Source: Planctomycetota bacterium
GTDB taxonomy: Bacteria > Planctomycetota > UBA1135 > GCA-002686595
DNA: 15,439 nt
NCBI GenBank assembly: GCA_004296785.1
Contig: SCVU01000693.1
Span: 1 to 15,439, forward strand
Direction: 5' to 3'
This document shows positions 1 to 6,819 of the stretch, piece by piece (the first letter of the stretch is position 1; every line of letters begins with the position of its first letter). The notes beneath the pieces are model-generated. The model saw only the letters and a program-made list of their open reading frames with translations, was not told the DNA's origin and did not search any database. The position numbers and the translations under genes are program-made.

Positions 1-3000
1 GCGTTGCTCGCCGCCGGGCTCGGGGCGGCCGGCGCGCTCGCGGAATCGGCGCCGCCGGCGCGCATCGGACGTTACCGCGTGCTCGGCGTCCTCGGCGAGG
101 GCGGCATGGGCACCGTGTACGAGGCCGAGCAGGACACGCCGCGGCGCCGCGTCGCGCTGAAGGTGATCCGGCGCGGGATGACCTCGCCGAGCGTGCTGCG
201 GCGCTTCGAGCACGAGGCGCAGGTGCTCGGGCGACTGAACCACCCGGGCATCGCGCAGGTGTACGAGGCCGGCGTCGAGGAGTCCTCCGGAGCGCCGCGG
301 CGGTACCTGGCGATCGAACTCGTCGAGGGCCGCACGTTGACGGAGGCGACGCACGGACTCGGGCTGAGCGCGAAGCTCGAGCTCCTGGCGTGCGTGTGCG
401 ACGCGATCCACCACGCGCACGAGAGCGGCGTGCTGCATCGCGACCTCAAGCCGAGCAACGTGCTGGTCGACCGCGCCGGCCGGCCCAAGGTGCTCGACTT
501 CGGCGTCGCGCGCCTGCTCGACGAGGACGAACGCGCGACGGCGCAACTCACCGCCACCGGATCCGTGATCGGCACGCTCGCCTACATGAGCCCCGAGCAG
601 ATCGCCGGCGCAGGCGAGCCGCTGGACGCGCGCGCCGACGTGTACTCGCTCGGCGTGATCGCATACGAGCTCTTGAGCGGCCGGCTCCCGCACGACGTGC
701 GCGACGCCCCGCTCCCGGCCGCCGCGCGCGCGATCTGCGAGCGCGAGCCGGTCCCGCTCGGCGACGTCGAGCGCGCGCTGCGCGGCGACCTGCAGACGAT
801 CGTCGGTTGCGCGCTCGCCAAGGACCGCGAGCGCCGCTACGCGTCCGCCGCCGCGCTCGCCGCGGACGTGCGCAGATTCCTGCGCGACGAACCGATCGTC
901 GCCCGGCCCGCGAGCACGCTGTACCAACTGCGCAAGTTCGCGCGGCGCAACCGCGCGTTCGTCGTGGGGGTTTCGATCGCCGCGCTCGCGCTCCTCGTCG
1001 GCACTGGCACCTCGACCTGGCTCGCGCACCAACGGCTGCTCCAGCGCGAGCGCGCGGACGCGAAGACGCGCGAAGCGCAGCGCGAGGCGTACCGCGCCAA
1101 CGTCCTCGCGGCCGGCATGGCGCTCGAGCGCGACAATCCACGCAACGCGCGCGCGCTCTTGTCGACGCTCGAAGCCGATCCCGCCGCGTGGGAGTACCAG
1201 CGCTTGCGCCGCCAGAGCGAGCAGTGGATCGCGGCGACCGATCCGGGCGTCGGTTTCGTCTGGTTCGTCGCGTTCCGGCCGCAGGATGCGTCGGTCGTCG
1301 CCGTCGGCTCGTCGGGCGCGGTCGCGATCTGGGACCCGCTGACCGGCGCGCGCGTGGCGGATCTGCCGCCCGCCCCCGAACGCTCGAAGCCGCGCGCGCT
1401 CTCCGCCGACGGCGCGCTGTGCGCGACGATCGCCGGCGGCAGCCCGGTCGTGTGGGACACGCGGACGGGCGCCGTTCGACACGCACCGCGCGCCGCCGAA
1501 CCGCTGCGCGTCTCCGACCGCAACGTGGGCGCGTTCTCGGCGGATGGGCGCTGGCTCGCGCTGTGCGACGAAACGCGCGGCGCGTTCGTGTTCGAGCTCG
1601 GGTCCGACGCGCCGCCGCGCGAGTTCCGCGCCGAGGGCGCCGCGAGCGGCGAGGTCGCGTTCAGCGGCGACGGCCGCGTGCTCGCGACGACGCAGTCCGA
1701 GGCACCGGCCGCGTGGGACGTCGAAAGCGGCGCGTTGCTGCGCCGCTTCCCCGCCTTCGACGACGTGCGCTGCGTCGCCGCCGATCGCGCGGGCCGACGC
1801 CTGGCGGTCGGCAACGGCGTCAACATCCACCTGCTCGACGTCGAGAACGGTGGCACGATCCGCGCGTTCGTGCGCCACGCCGACTTCGTGACGTCCGTGC
1901 AGTTCTCGCCCGACGACCTCGCGGTCGCCGCCGCGCTCGAAGACGGCTCGGTGTGGATCTGGGACTGCGCGAGCGGCGCCGTGCGCAGCAAGGGCTGGGT
2001 CGGTCGCCCGTCGTGGAAGACCTCGCTGGCGTGGTCCGCGGACGGAGCGCGGATCCTGACCGGAATCCACGCCTCGCGCATGGTGCGGCTGTGGGACGCG
2101 CGCGGAGCCGGCGAGCCGGAGATCCTGCGCGGCCACACGAGCTTCGTGTACCCGGTCGTCTACACGCCCGACGGACTGCGCCTCGTCTCCGGCGGATGGG
2201 ATCGCGCGGTCCGCGTGTGGAGCGCGGCGACCGGCCGCCCGCTCGCGGCACTGCGCGGCCACTCGAGCTGGATCAACGACCTCGCCGCCAGTCCCGACAG
2301 CACGCGCGTCGCGAGCGTCGGGCCCGACGGCCTCTTGAACGTATGGAATCTGGCGACCGGTGCGTGCGTCGCGCGGAAGAAGCTCGAGACGCCGTTGCGC
2401 TCGGTCGCGTGGAGTCCGGACGGGGCGCAGATCGCGGTCGGCGCGGAGGCCGGCGACCACGCGATCACGCTGCTCGACGCGGTCTCGCTCGCCGTACGCT
2501 GCACGCTGACCGGCCACACCCGCGCCGTGAACTGCGTTGCGTTCGACCCGCGCGGCGCGCGGCTCGCCTCGGTCGGCGACGACGGCTCGGCGCGGCTGTG
2601 GGACGTCGAAGCCCGTGCGTGCGTCGCGACGCGTTCGACGACCCAGCTGTATCGCGCCGCCTGGTCGCGCGACGGAAGTCAGCTCGCGCTGGCGGGTGCC
2701 GGCGGATTCCTCGAACTGGTCGATCCTGAATCGCTGCGCACGCTGCGCGCTCTCGCCGAGCATCCGCGCGAGGTGTTCTCCGCGGCGTTCTCGCCGGACG
2801 CCGAGCGCCTCTACTCGGGCGGGCGCGACGGCAACTTGTGCGTGTGGGATCTCGGGAGCGGGGCGCTGGTCGGTCAGTTCGCGGGCCACCGCGACTACGT
2901 CAAATCCGTCGTCGTCGCGCCGGACGGGACGCGTGTGGCGACGGGATCCGGCGATTTCACGGTGCGCCAGTGGGAGTCCGAGCCGGTGCGCGCGACGACC

Positions 3001-3213
3001 GAGCGCTTCGAGCGCGCCGAGCGACTGCGTGCGCAGGCGCAGCCGCTGGTCGAGCACCTCTTCGCGACGCTGCCGGATGCGGATGCGGTCGTCGCGGCGA
3101 TCCGCGCGGATCCCGCGTCCACCGCCGAGTCGCGCGCGGCGGCGCTCGAGTGGGTGCTCGAGCGCGCGTCCGGCGCGCAGGCGTCGGCGCCCACGCTCCG
3201 CGCGCCGCGCTAG
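1..3213 (+). CDS. Membrane-anchored Ser/Thr protein kinase with WD40 repeats (5' partial)
   Basis: PknB-type (Hanks) kinase fused to a WD40 sensor region. The frame is open to the left edge, so the N-terminus is missing; residues are numbered from the TTG at position 4. The kinase domain covers about residues 21-300: glycine loop GEGGMGTVYEAEQ, ATP lysine K53 in VALKV, catalytic loop HRDLKPSN (D147), DFG at D165-G167 and SPEQ (S196-Q199) in the APE position. All key residues are present, so it should be active. One hydrophobic helix follows at about 318-341, then a charged linker. About 14 WD40-like blades occupy residues 415-1000, and a helical tail ends the protein. By family topology the kinase is cytoplasmic and the blades lie outside the inner membrane. 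Planctomycete relatives usually have 70-100 further residues before the kinase domain (family knowledge). Substrate and ligand are unknown. It stops 24 bp before the PhyH gene. Confidence 0.93.
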   Translation, partial: ALLAAGLGAAGALAESAPPARIGRYRVLGVLGEGGMGTVYEAEQDTPRRRVALKVIRRGMTSPSVLRRFEHEAQVLGRLNHPGIAQVYEAGVEESSGAPRRYLAIELVEGRTLTEATHGLGLSAKLELLACVCDAIHHAHESGVLHRDLKPSNVLVDRAGRPKVLDFGVARLLDEDERATAQLTATGSVIGTLAYMSPEQIAGAGEPLDARADVYSLGVIAYELLSGRLPHDVRDAPLPAAARAICEREPVPLGDVERALRGDLQTIVGCALAKDRERRYASAAALAADVRRFLRDEPIVARPASTLYQLRKFARRNRAFVVGVSIAALALLVGTGTSTWLAHQRLLQRERADAKTREAQREAYRANVLAAGMALERDNPRNARALLSTLEADPAAWEYQRLRRQSEQWIAATDPGVGFVWFVAFRPQDASVVAVGSSGAVAIWDPLTGARVADLPPAPERSKPRALSADGALCATIAGGSPVVWDTRTGAVRHAPRAAEPLRVSDRNVGAFSADGRWLALCDETRGAFVFELGSDAPPREFRAEGAASGEVAFSGDGRVLATTQSEAPAAWDVESGALLRRFPAFDDVRCVAADRAGRRLAVGNGVNIHLLDVENGGTIRAFVRHADFVTSVQFSPDDLAVAAALEDGSVWIWDCASGAVRSKGWVGRPSWKTSLAWSADGARILTGIHASRMVRLWDARGAGEPEILRGHTSFVYPVVYTPDGLRLVSGGWDRAVRVWSAATGRPLAALRGHSSWINDLAASPDSTRVASVGPDGLLNVWNLATGACVARKKLETPLRSVAWSPDGAQIAVGAEAGDHAITLLDAVSLAVRCTLTGHTRAVNCVAFDPRGARLASVGDDGSARLWDVEARACVATRSTTQLYRAAWSRDGSQLALAGAGGFLELVDPESLRTLRALAEHPREVFSAAFSPDAERLYSGGRDGNLCVWDLGSGALVGQFAGHRDYVKSVVVAPDGTRVATGSGDFTVRQWESEPVRATTERFERAERLRAQAQPLVEHLFATLPDADAVVAAIRADPASTAESRAAALEWVLERASGAQASAPTLRAPR

Positions 3214-3221
3214 GCTAGGCT
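3211..3221 (+). promoter_or_regulatory. Overlapping pair of -10-like hexamers TAGGCT/TAGGCT
   Basis: TAGGCT occurs at 3211-3216 and again at 3216-3221, sharing one T. The first includes the TAG stop codon of the kinase gene. The second ends 16 bp before the ATG of the PhyH gene, which would give a 5' leader of only about 10 nt. Similar hexamers precede several other genes here. No good -35 box is seen 16-18 bp upstream. Confidence 0.4.
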
Positions 3222-3237
3222 CGCCAGCGCCGCCCCG

Positions 3238-4062
3238 ATGTCCGCCCCCCGCCGCAACGGCCCGCACTACAGCGTCAGCGCCGACGAGCGCGCGCGCTTC
3301 TTCCGCGACGGCTTCGTGCACTTGGAGGGCGTGCTCTCCGACGACGAGCTCGCCGCGATCGAGCGCGACTACGACCGCTTCCTGCGCCGCGAGATCGCCG
3401 TCCCGGGCAAGGACCTGTGCGACATGAGCGGCGACTACTCGCGCACGTTCGAGCAGTACTCGATCGTCAACGTGATGCTGCCGCGCCGCTACTACCCCGC
3501 CTGGGTCGGCAATCTGTACGAGCAGCGCGCCGCGAGCATCGTCGAGCAGTTGCACGGCGCGGGGATGGCGATCGACTACGACCAGTTGCTCGCCAAGCGG
3601 CCGTTCAAGGACGACGCGGTGTTCGAGTGGCACCAGGACCAGGCGTACTGGCCGGTGTTTCCGGACTCGCGCACCGCGACGTGCTGGCTCGCGATCGACG
3701 ACTCGACGCTCGAGAACGGCTGCATGCGCTTCGTGCCGGGCTCGCACACGCAGCCGCTGCGGCCGCACCATCCGCTCAAGGGCGATCGCGGCGAGTCGCA
3801 CACGCTGTGCTGCGACGTCGATCCGGCGCGCGACGAGATCCGGCCGATGCCGATCCGGCGCGGCGACATCACGGTGCACAACGAGCGCGTGCTGCACGGC
3901 TCGGGCGGCAATCGCACGGCCGGCTGGCGGCGTGCGTACATCGTCGCGTTCCGTGCGCAGCGGACGATCGAGGAGGAGCGGCGCCTGGGGTTCACGCACT
4001 CGCACAACGACGAGCGCAAGGTGCTCGAGAGCGTCGGGACCCGCGAGACGCAGCGCGGCTGA
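3238..4062 (+). CDS. Phytanoyl-CoA dioxygenase (PhyH) family protein
   Basis: A 274-residue cytoplasmic protein of the Fe(II)/2-oxoglutarate-dependent PhyH family, close to the usual family length. The iron triad is visible: H132 and D134 in WHQDQAYWPVF, and H220 in VLHGSGGNRT. R231 or R232 in GWRRAYIV is placed to bind the 2-oxoglutarate carboxylate. The WLAIDDSTLENGCMRFVPGSH stretch (split by the family's usual turn) is typical of PhyH proteins. Such enzymes hydroxylate small molecules or acyl chains; the substrate cannot be read from sequence. ATG 3238 is the first start after the kinase stop, has no Shine-Dalgarno sequence and lies 16 bp after a -10-like box, so the transcript is probably short-leadered. 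The gene converges on the small membrane gene, leaving 15 bp between stop codons. Confidence 0.92.
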   Translation: MSAPRRNGPHYSVSADERARFFRDGFVHLEGVLSDDELAAIERDYDRFLRREIAVPGKDLCDMSGDYSRTFEQYSIVNVMLPRRYYPAWVGNLYEQRAASIVEQLHGAGMAIDYDQLLAKRPFKDDAVFEWHQDQAYWPVFPDSRTATCWLAIDDSTLENGCMRFVPGSHTQPLRPHHPLKGDRGESHTLCCDVDPARDEIRPMPIRRGDITVHNERVLHGSGGNRTAGWRRAYIVAFRAQRTIEEERRLGFTHSHNDERKVLESVGTRETQRG

Positions 4063-4077
4063 TCGCGCGGTGCCGGC

Positions 4078-4281
4078 TCAGGCCGATTCGGCGGTGCGCG
4101 CGATCTTGCTCAAGCTCGCCGTCGTCACAACGGCCGTCGTCACGGAGACGAAGATCGCGAGACTCGTGGTCTCGATCTCCTCGCCGATGAGCTTGCAGAT
4201 TCCGATGTACGACAGCGCGCTCAGCAGGCCGACGACCGCACCGATGCCCGCCGCGTAGAGCACTTGTTGCTTGAGGTTCAT
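4078..4281 (-). CDS. Small two-helix membrane protein, unknown function
   Basis: A 67-residue protein starting MNLKQQVLYAAGIGAVVGLL. It has two hydrophobic segments at about residues 7-28 and 38-58, separated by a short acidic loop (GEEIETTS), and a short tail. I do not recognise the family. The frame is open further upstream to 4434, but that extension is Arg/Pro-rich, and the ATG at 4281 has a GGGAG ribosome site four bases upstream plus a strong promoter match, so the short form is chosen. It faces the PhyH gene tail to tail and is divergent from the epimerase gene. The second helix is rich in Val, Thr and Ala (VSVTTAVVTTA). It may be a small inner-membrane protein; nothing further is supported. 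Confidence 0.68.
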   Translation of the reverse strand: MNLKQQVLYAAGIGAVVGLLSALSYIGICKLIGEEIETTSLAIFVSVTTAVVTTASLSKIARTAESA

Positions 4282-4291
4282 GCCACTCCCG

Positions 4292-4319
4292 AGTCTAGGC
4301 GCGCGTCCGCCGGCGTCAA
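4292..4319 (-). promoter_or_regulatory. Sigma70-type promoter for the small membrane gene
   Basis: On the minus strand TTGACG (4319-4314) is followed after 16 bp by TAGACT (4297-4292). The -35 box matches five of six consensus bases and the -10 box has the TANNNT form. The start codon is 10 bp beyond the -10 box, so the transcript would begin within about 3-5 nt of the ATG. This is the clearest promoter in the window and anchors the reading of the other TAGRCT hexamers as -10 boxes. Confidence 0.6.
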
Positions 4320-4379
4320 TCGGAGCGCCCGGCCGGCCCGGCTCCGCGCCGGTGAGCCCGGGTGTGCGAGGATGGCGCG

Positions 4380-4405
4380 CTCGACTCGCGTCGAGCTCGC
4401 GCGAG
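4380..4405. repeat. Two adjacent small hairpins before the epimerase gene
   Basis: CTCGAC (4380-4385) and GTCGAG (4390-4395) form a 6-bp stem with loop TCGC. The perfect palindrome CTCGCGCGAG follows directly at 4396-4405. Both lie in the 140-bp gap between the divergent small membrane gene and the epimerase gene, ending 16 bp before the chosen GTG start. They could be operator or leader structures, but high GC content makes short palindromes common. Confidence 0.3.
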
Positions 4406-4421
4406 CGACGGTGATCCGGCC

Positions 4422-5441
4422 GTGAAGGCGACATGCGAACCCTGGGGCGAGAGCGACGGCGTCGCGGTCGAGCGCTACGTGCTCGAGCGCGACGGCATCC
4501 GCGCGACGTTCACGAACTTCGGCGCGGCGCTGATCGCGCTCGAGGTGCCGGATCGCAACGGCGCGCGCGCCGACGTCGTGCTCGGCTTCGACTCGCTCGC
4601 CGAGTACGCGTCGCCGCGCAATCCGTACTTCGGTTCGATCGTCGGGCGCTGCGCGAATCGGATCGCGGGCGCGCGCTTCGAGCTCGACGAGCGCGCGCAC
4701 GTGCTCGCGGCGAACGAGGGGCGCCACCACCTGCACGGCGGCGTGCGCGGGTTCGACCGGCGCGCGTGGAGCGCCGAGCTCGATGCGCACGCGGCGCGCG
4801 TGGTGTTCGCGCGCACGAGCCCCGCCGGCGAGGAGGGGTATCCGGGCGCGTTGCGCGTGCTGGCGACGTACGCGCTGTCGCCGGGCGGCGTGCTGGAGCT
4901 CGAGATCAGCGCGGCGTGCGACGCGCCGACGCTGTGGAATCCGACGCAGCACAGCTACTTCAACCTCGCGGGGCTCGGCGGCGACGTCGGCGAGCACCGG
5001 CTCGAAGTGCGCGCATCGCGCGTGCTCGCGGTCGACGCCGAGCTGATCCCGACCGGCGAGTTGATTGCGATCGACGGCGCGCGCGTCGACCTGCGCGGCG
5101 CGACGGGCGCGGGTCTCGATCACTGCTTCGCGCTCGATGCGGCCGCTGCGCGCGGACGCGATGCGAGCGCGACACCGCGGCTCGCGTGTCGGCTGACCGA
5201 GCCGCGCTCGGGCCGCGTGCTCGAGATCGAAGCGACGCAGCCGGGCCTGCAGGTCTACACCGGCAACGGGCTCGGCGAGCTCGTCGGCAAGCGCGGCGTG
5301 CGCTACCCACGCCACGGCGGCATCTGCCTGGAAACGCAGGGCTTTCCCGACGCCGTGCACCACGCGCACTTTCCGTCCGTCGTGCTGCGACCGGGCGAGC
5401 GGCGGCGCGATGTCACGCGCTGGCGCTTCTCGGCCACGTAG
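4422..5441 (+). CDS. galM: Aldose 1-epimerase (galactose mutarotase)
   Basis: Interconverts alpha and beta anomers of aldoses such as galactose or glucose, in the cytoplasm. From GTG 4422 it is 339 residues, the usual GalM length. The sequence carries the family signatures: FTNFGAALIALEVPDRNG near the start, R80 in NRIAGARF, H105 in HHLHGG, catalytic acid H177 in NPTQHSYFNLAG, D233 in GLDHCF and catalytic base E304 in CLETQGFPDAVHH. These match the Arg, His, Asp and Glu roles established for bacterial GalM, so it should be active. An in-frame GTG at 4362 would add 20 residues with no family similarity; 4422 aligns with the usual N-terminus but has no clear ribosome site. No other galactose-pathway gene is nearby, so it is probably a stand-alone mutarotase. 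Confidence 0.93.
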   Translation: MKATCEPWGESDGVAVERYVLERDGIRATFTNFGAALIALEVPDRNGARADVVLGFDSLAEYASPRNPYFGSIVGRCANRIAGARFELDERAHVLAANEGRHHLHGGVRGFDRRAWSAELDAHAARVVFARTSPAGEEGYPGALRVLATYALSPGGVLELEISAACDAPTLWNPTQHSYFNLAGLGGDVGEHRLEVRASRVLAVDAELIPTGELIAIDGARVDLRGATGAGLDHCFALDAAAARGRDASATPRLACRLTEPRSGRVLEIEATQPGLQVYTGNGLGELVGKRGVRYPRHGGICLETQGFPDAVHHAHFPSVVLRPGERRRDVTRWRFSAT

Positions 5442-5453
5442 CGCGGATCGCGC

Positions 5454-5459
5454 TAGGCT
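5454..5459 (+). promoter_or_regulatory. -10-like hexamer TAGGCT before the beta-helix gene
   Basis: TAGGCT lies 12 bp after the epimerase stop codon and 50 bp before the ATG at 5510, giving a leader of about 43 nt. This fits the presence of a ribosome site for this gene. No convincing -35 box is seen, so the call rests on recurrence of the hexamer between genes. Confidence 0.3.
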
Positions 5460-5509
5460 GGAGCCCTGCGACGCACTGTGCGCCGCGGCTGTCCACTTCG
5501 GAGCTTCCG

Positions 5510-6736
5510 ATGCCCGACGCGCTGCTGCTGCTGCTGCTCCTCCCGCTCACGACCGACTGGACCGTCGATCCCGCCGGCGGCGGCGACTTCACTTCGATCG
5601 GCGCCGCGCTCGCGGCGCCGGCGGTGCAGTCCGGCGATCGGCTGTGGATCGCGCCCGGAGAGTACGGATTCGTGGTCGTCGAGAAGGCCGTCGACCTGCT
5701 CGCGCTGCCGGGACTGCGCTACACCGCGAACTCGGTGCTGCTGCGCGATCTCGGCGCCGCGACGGGTGCCGCGGGCACGACGACCGTGCAAGGCCTGACC
5801 ACGAACACGCTGCGGATCGACCGCTGCGCCGGCCGCATCGAGCTCGTCGACGTCGAGGTCGGCCGCGACGCGGTGCTGTCGCACGATCCGGCCCTCCCGA
5901 TGGTGGCGGGCAAGTGCGAGATCTTCGACGCCGACGACGTGCGCATCGCCGGCTCGCTGCTGCGCGGCAGTCGGCAGTGCTATCCGGAGGCGAGCTCGCC
6001 GAAGCCGGGGCTGCTCGCCGCGCGCTCGCGCATCGCGATCAGCAATTCGACGCTCACGGGCGGCGACGATCTCGGGCTCGAGTTCTGGTGGTCGTGCAGC
6101 GCGCACTACCCGAGTCCGCCGGCGCTCAGCGCAGGTGCATGCGAGCTGTGGTTGTCGGCGGTCGAGCTGCGCGGCGGCGCAACGAACTGGTCAGGCAGCT
6201 CGAACGCTCTGTACCTGAACGGCGGCTTCGTCGACGCACGCGGCACCGGCGCCGAACTGTGGAGCTCGGGCCAGGCCGCGACGCCGGCGATCGCGGGCAC
6301 CGGCAAGGGCACGCTGAGCGGCATCGCGCTGCTGCCGGCCGGACTTCCGCCGTGGCTCGCGAGTCCGCCGATCGCGCGGCCGCTGCTCGTCGCGCCCGCC
6401 GTCGCGGATCTCGGCGGCAGCGCGACGGTCGAGCTGTACGCGCCGCTCGGCGCGCCCGCGCTGCTCGCTCTTTCGCCGCACCCGGCATTTGCCGCGGCAG
6501 TGCTCCCGCGCCTCGGGCCGGTCTGGTTCGCGCTCGACCAGCCGTACGTGCTGCACGCGGCGACCGGGCTGGGCGAAACGGTGCCGGCGGCGCGCAGCTT
6601 CGCGCTGCCGGCCGACCCGGCGCTCGCGGGCGCGTCGTTCACGCTGCAAGCGCTGGTGCGGATGTGCGCGCCGGGCACGTGCGGCGCGACGCCGCCGTAC
6701 GACGTGACGCCGCCGCTGACGGCGCTCTTGCACTGA
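5510..6736 (+). CDS. Secreted right-handed beta-helix-like protein
   Basis: A 408-residue protein with a short signal-like start: MPDA, seven leucines, then PLTT before DWTVDPAGGGDFTSIGAA. That last motif, followed by SGDRLWIAPGEY, is the usual opening of pectin-lyase-fold (parallel beta-helix) extracellular proteins. Residues 20-260 contain short hydrophobic strand repeats such as NTLRIDRCAGRIELVDVEV and VRIAGSLLRGS. No polysaccharide-lyase catalytic site can be assigned. The C-terminal 120 residues (VADLGGSATVELY, FALPADPALAGASFTLQALV) resemble a beta-sandwich domain found at the ends of many planctomycete secreted proteins (family knowledge). The ATG is supported by GGAG at 5500-5503, six bases upstream. 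The signal has no Lys or Arg in its n-region, which is unusual. The last codons form part of a 17-bp tandem repeat. Confidence 0.8.
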   Translation: MPDALLLLLLLPLTTDWTVDPAGGGDFTSIGAALAAPAVQSGDRLWIAPGEYGFVVVEKAVDLLALPGLRYTANSVLLRDLGAATGAAGTTTVQGLTTNTLRIDRCAGRIELVDVEVGRDAVLSHDPALPMVAGKCEIFDADDVRIAGSLLRGSRQCYPEASSPKPGLLAARSRIAISNSTLTGGDDLGLEFWWSCSAHYPSPPALSAGACELWLSAVELRGGATNWSGSSNALYLNGGFVDARGTGAELWSSGQAATPAIAGTGKGTLSGIALLPAGLPPWLASPPIARPLLVAPAVADLGGSATVELYAPLGAPALLALSPHPAFAAAVLPRLGPVWFALDQPYVLHAATGLGETVPAARSFALPADPALAGASFTLQALVRMCAPGTCGATPPYDVTPPLTALLH

Positions 6737-6774
6737 GCGCACTCGTGCACGGAGCGCACTCGTGCACGGAGCGC
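6724..6774 (+). repeat. Three tandem 17-bp units spanning the stop codon
   Basis: Units at 6741-6757 and 6758-6774 are identical (ACTCGTGCACGGAGCGC). The unit at 6724-6740 matches at 14 of 17 positions and covers the last codons and TGA stop of the beta-helix gene. Each perfect unit contains the 8-bp palindrome CGTGCACG. The array lies in the 83-bp gap before the acetyltransferase gene. A stem GCGCGC/GCGCGC with loop GATT follows at 6773-6788, without a T-tract. Confidence 0.85.
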
Positions 6775-6819
6775 GCGCGATTGCGCGCCGCGCGGCCGGC
6801 GCGCACAGTACGCGGCGCC

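Noticed and set aside
3238..4062. Functional link between the kinase and the PhyH dioxygenase as an operon
   Set aside because: The 24-bp gap would allow co-transcription, but a -10-like pair sits at the junction and nothing in either protein suggests a shared task.
4362..4421. GTG start 20 codons upstream for the epimerase
   Set aside because: The added residues (Asp/Arg/Ala-rich) match nothing in the GalM family, and the 4422 start gives the usual N-terminus.
4433..6736. A single 767-codon frame that would fuse the epimerase region to the beta-helix protein
   Set aside because: Upstream of 5510 the translation is an Arg/Ala-rich out-of-frame reading of the epimerase gene. ATG 5510 has its own ribosome site and signal peptide.
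6773..6788. GCGCGC hairpin as a terminator after the beta-helix gene
   Set aside because: The stem is only 6 bp of alternating GC with no T-tract, and such stems occur by chance in this composition.
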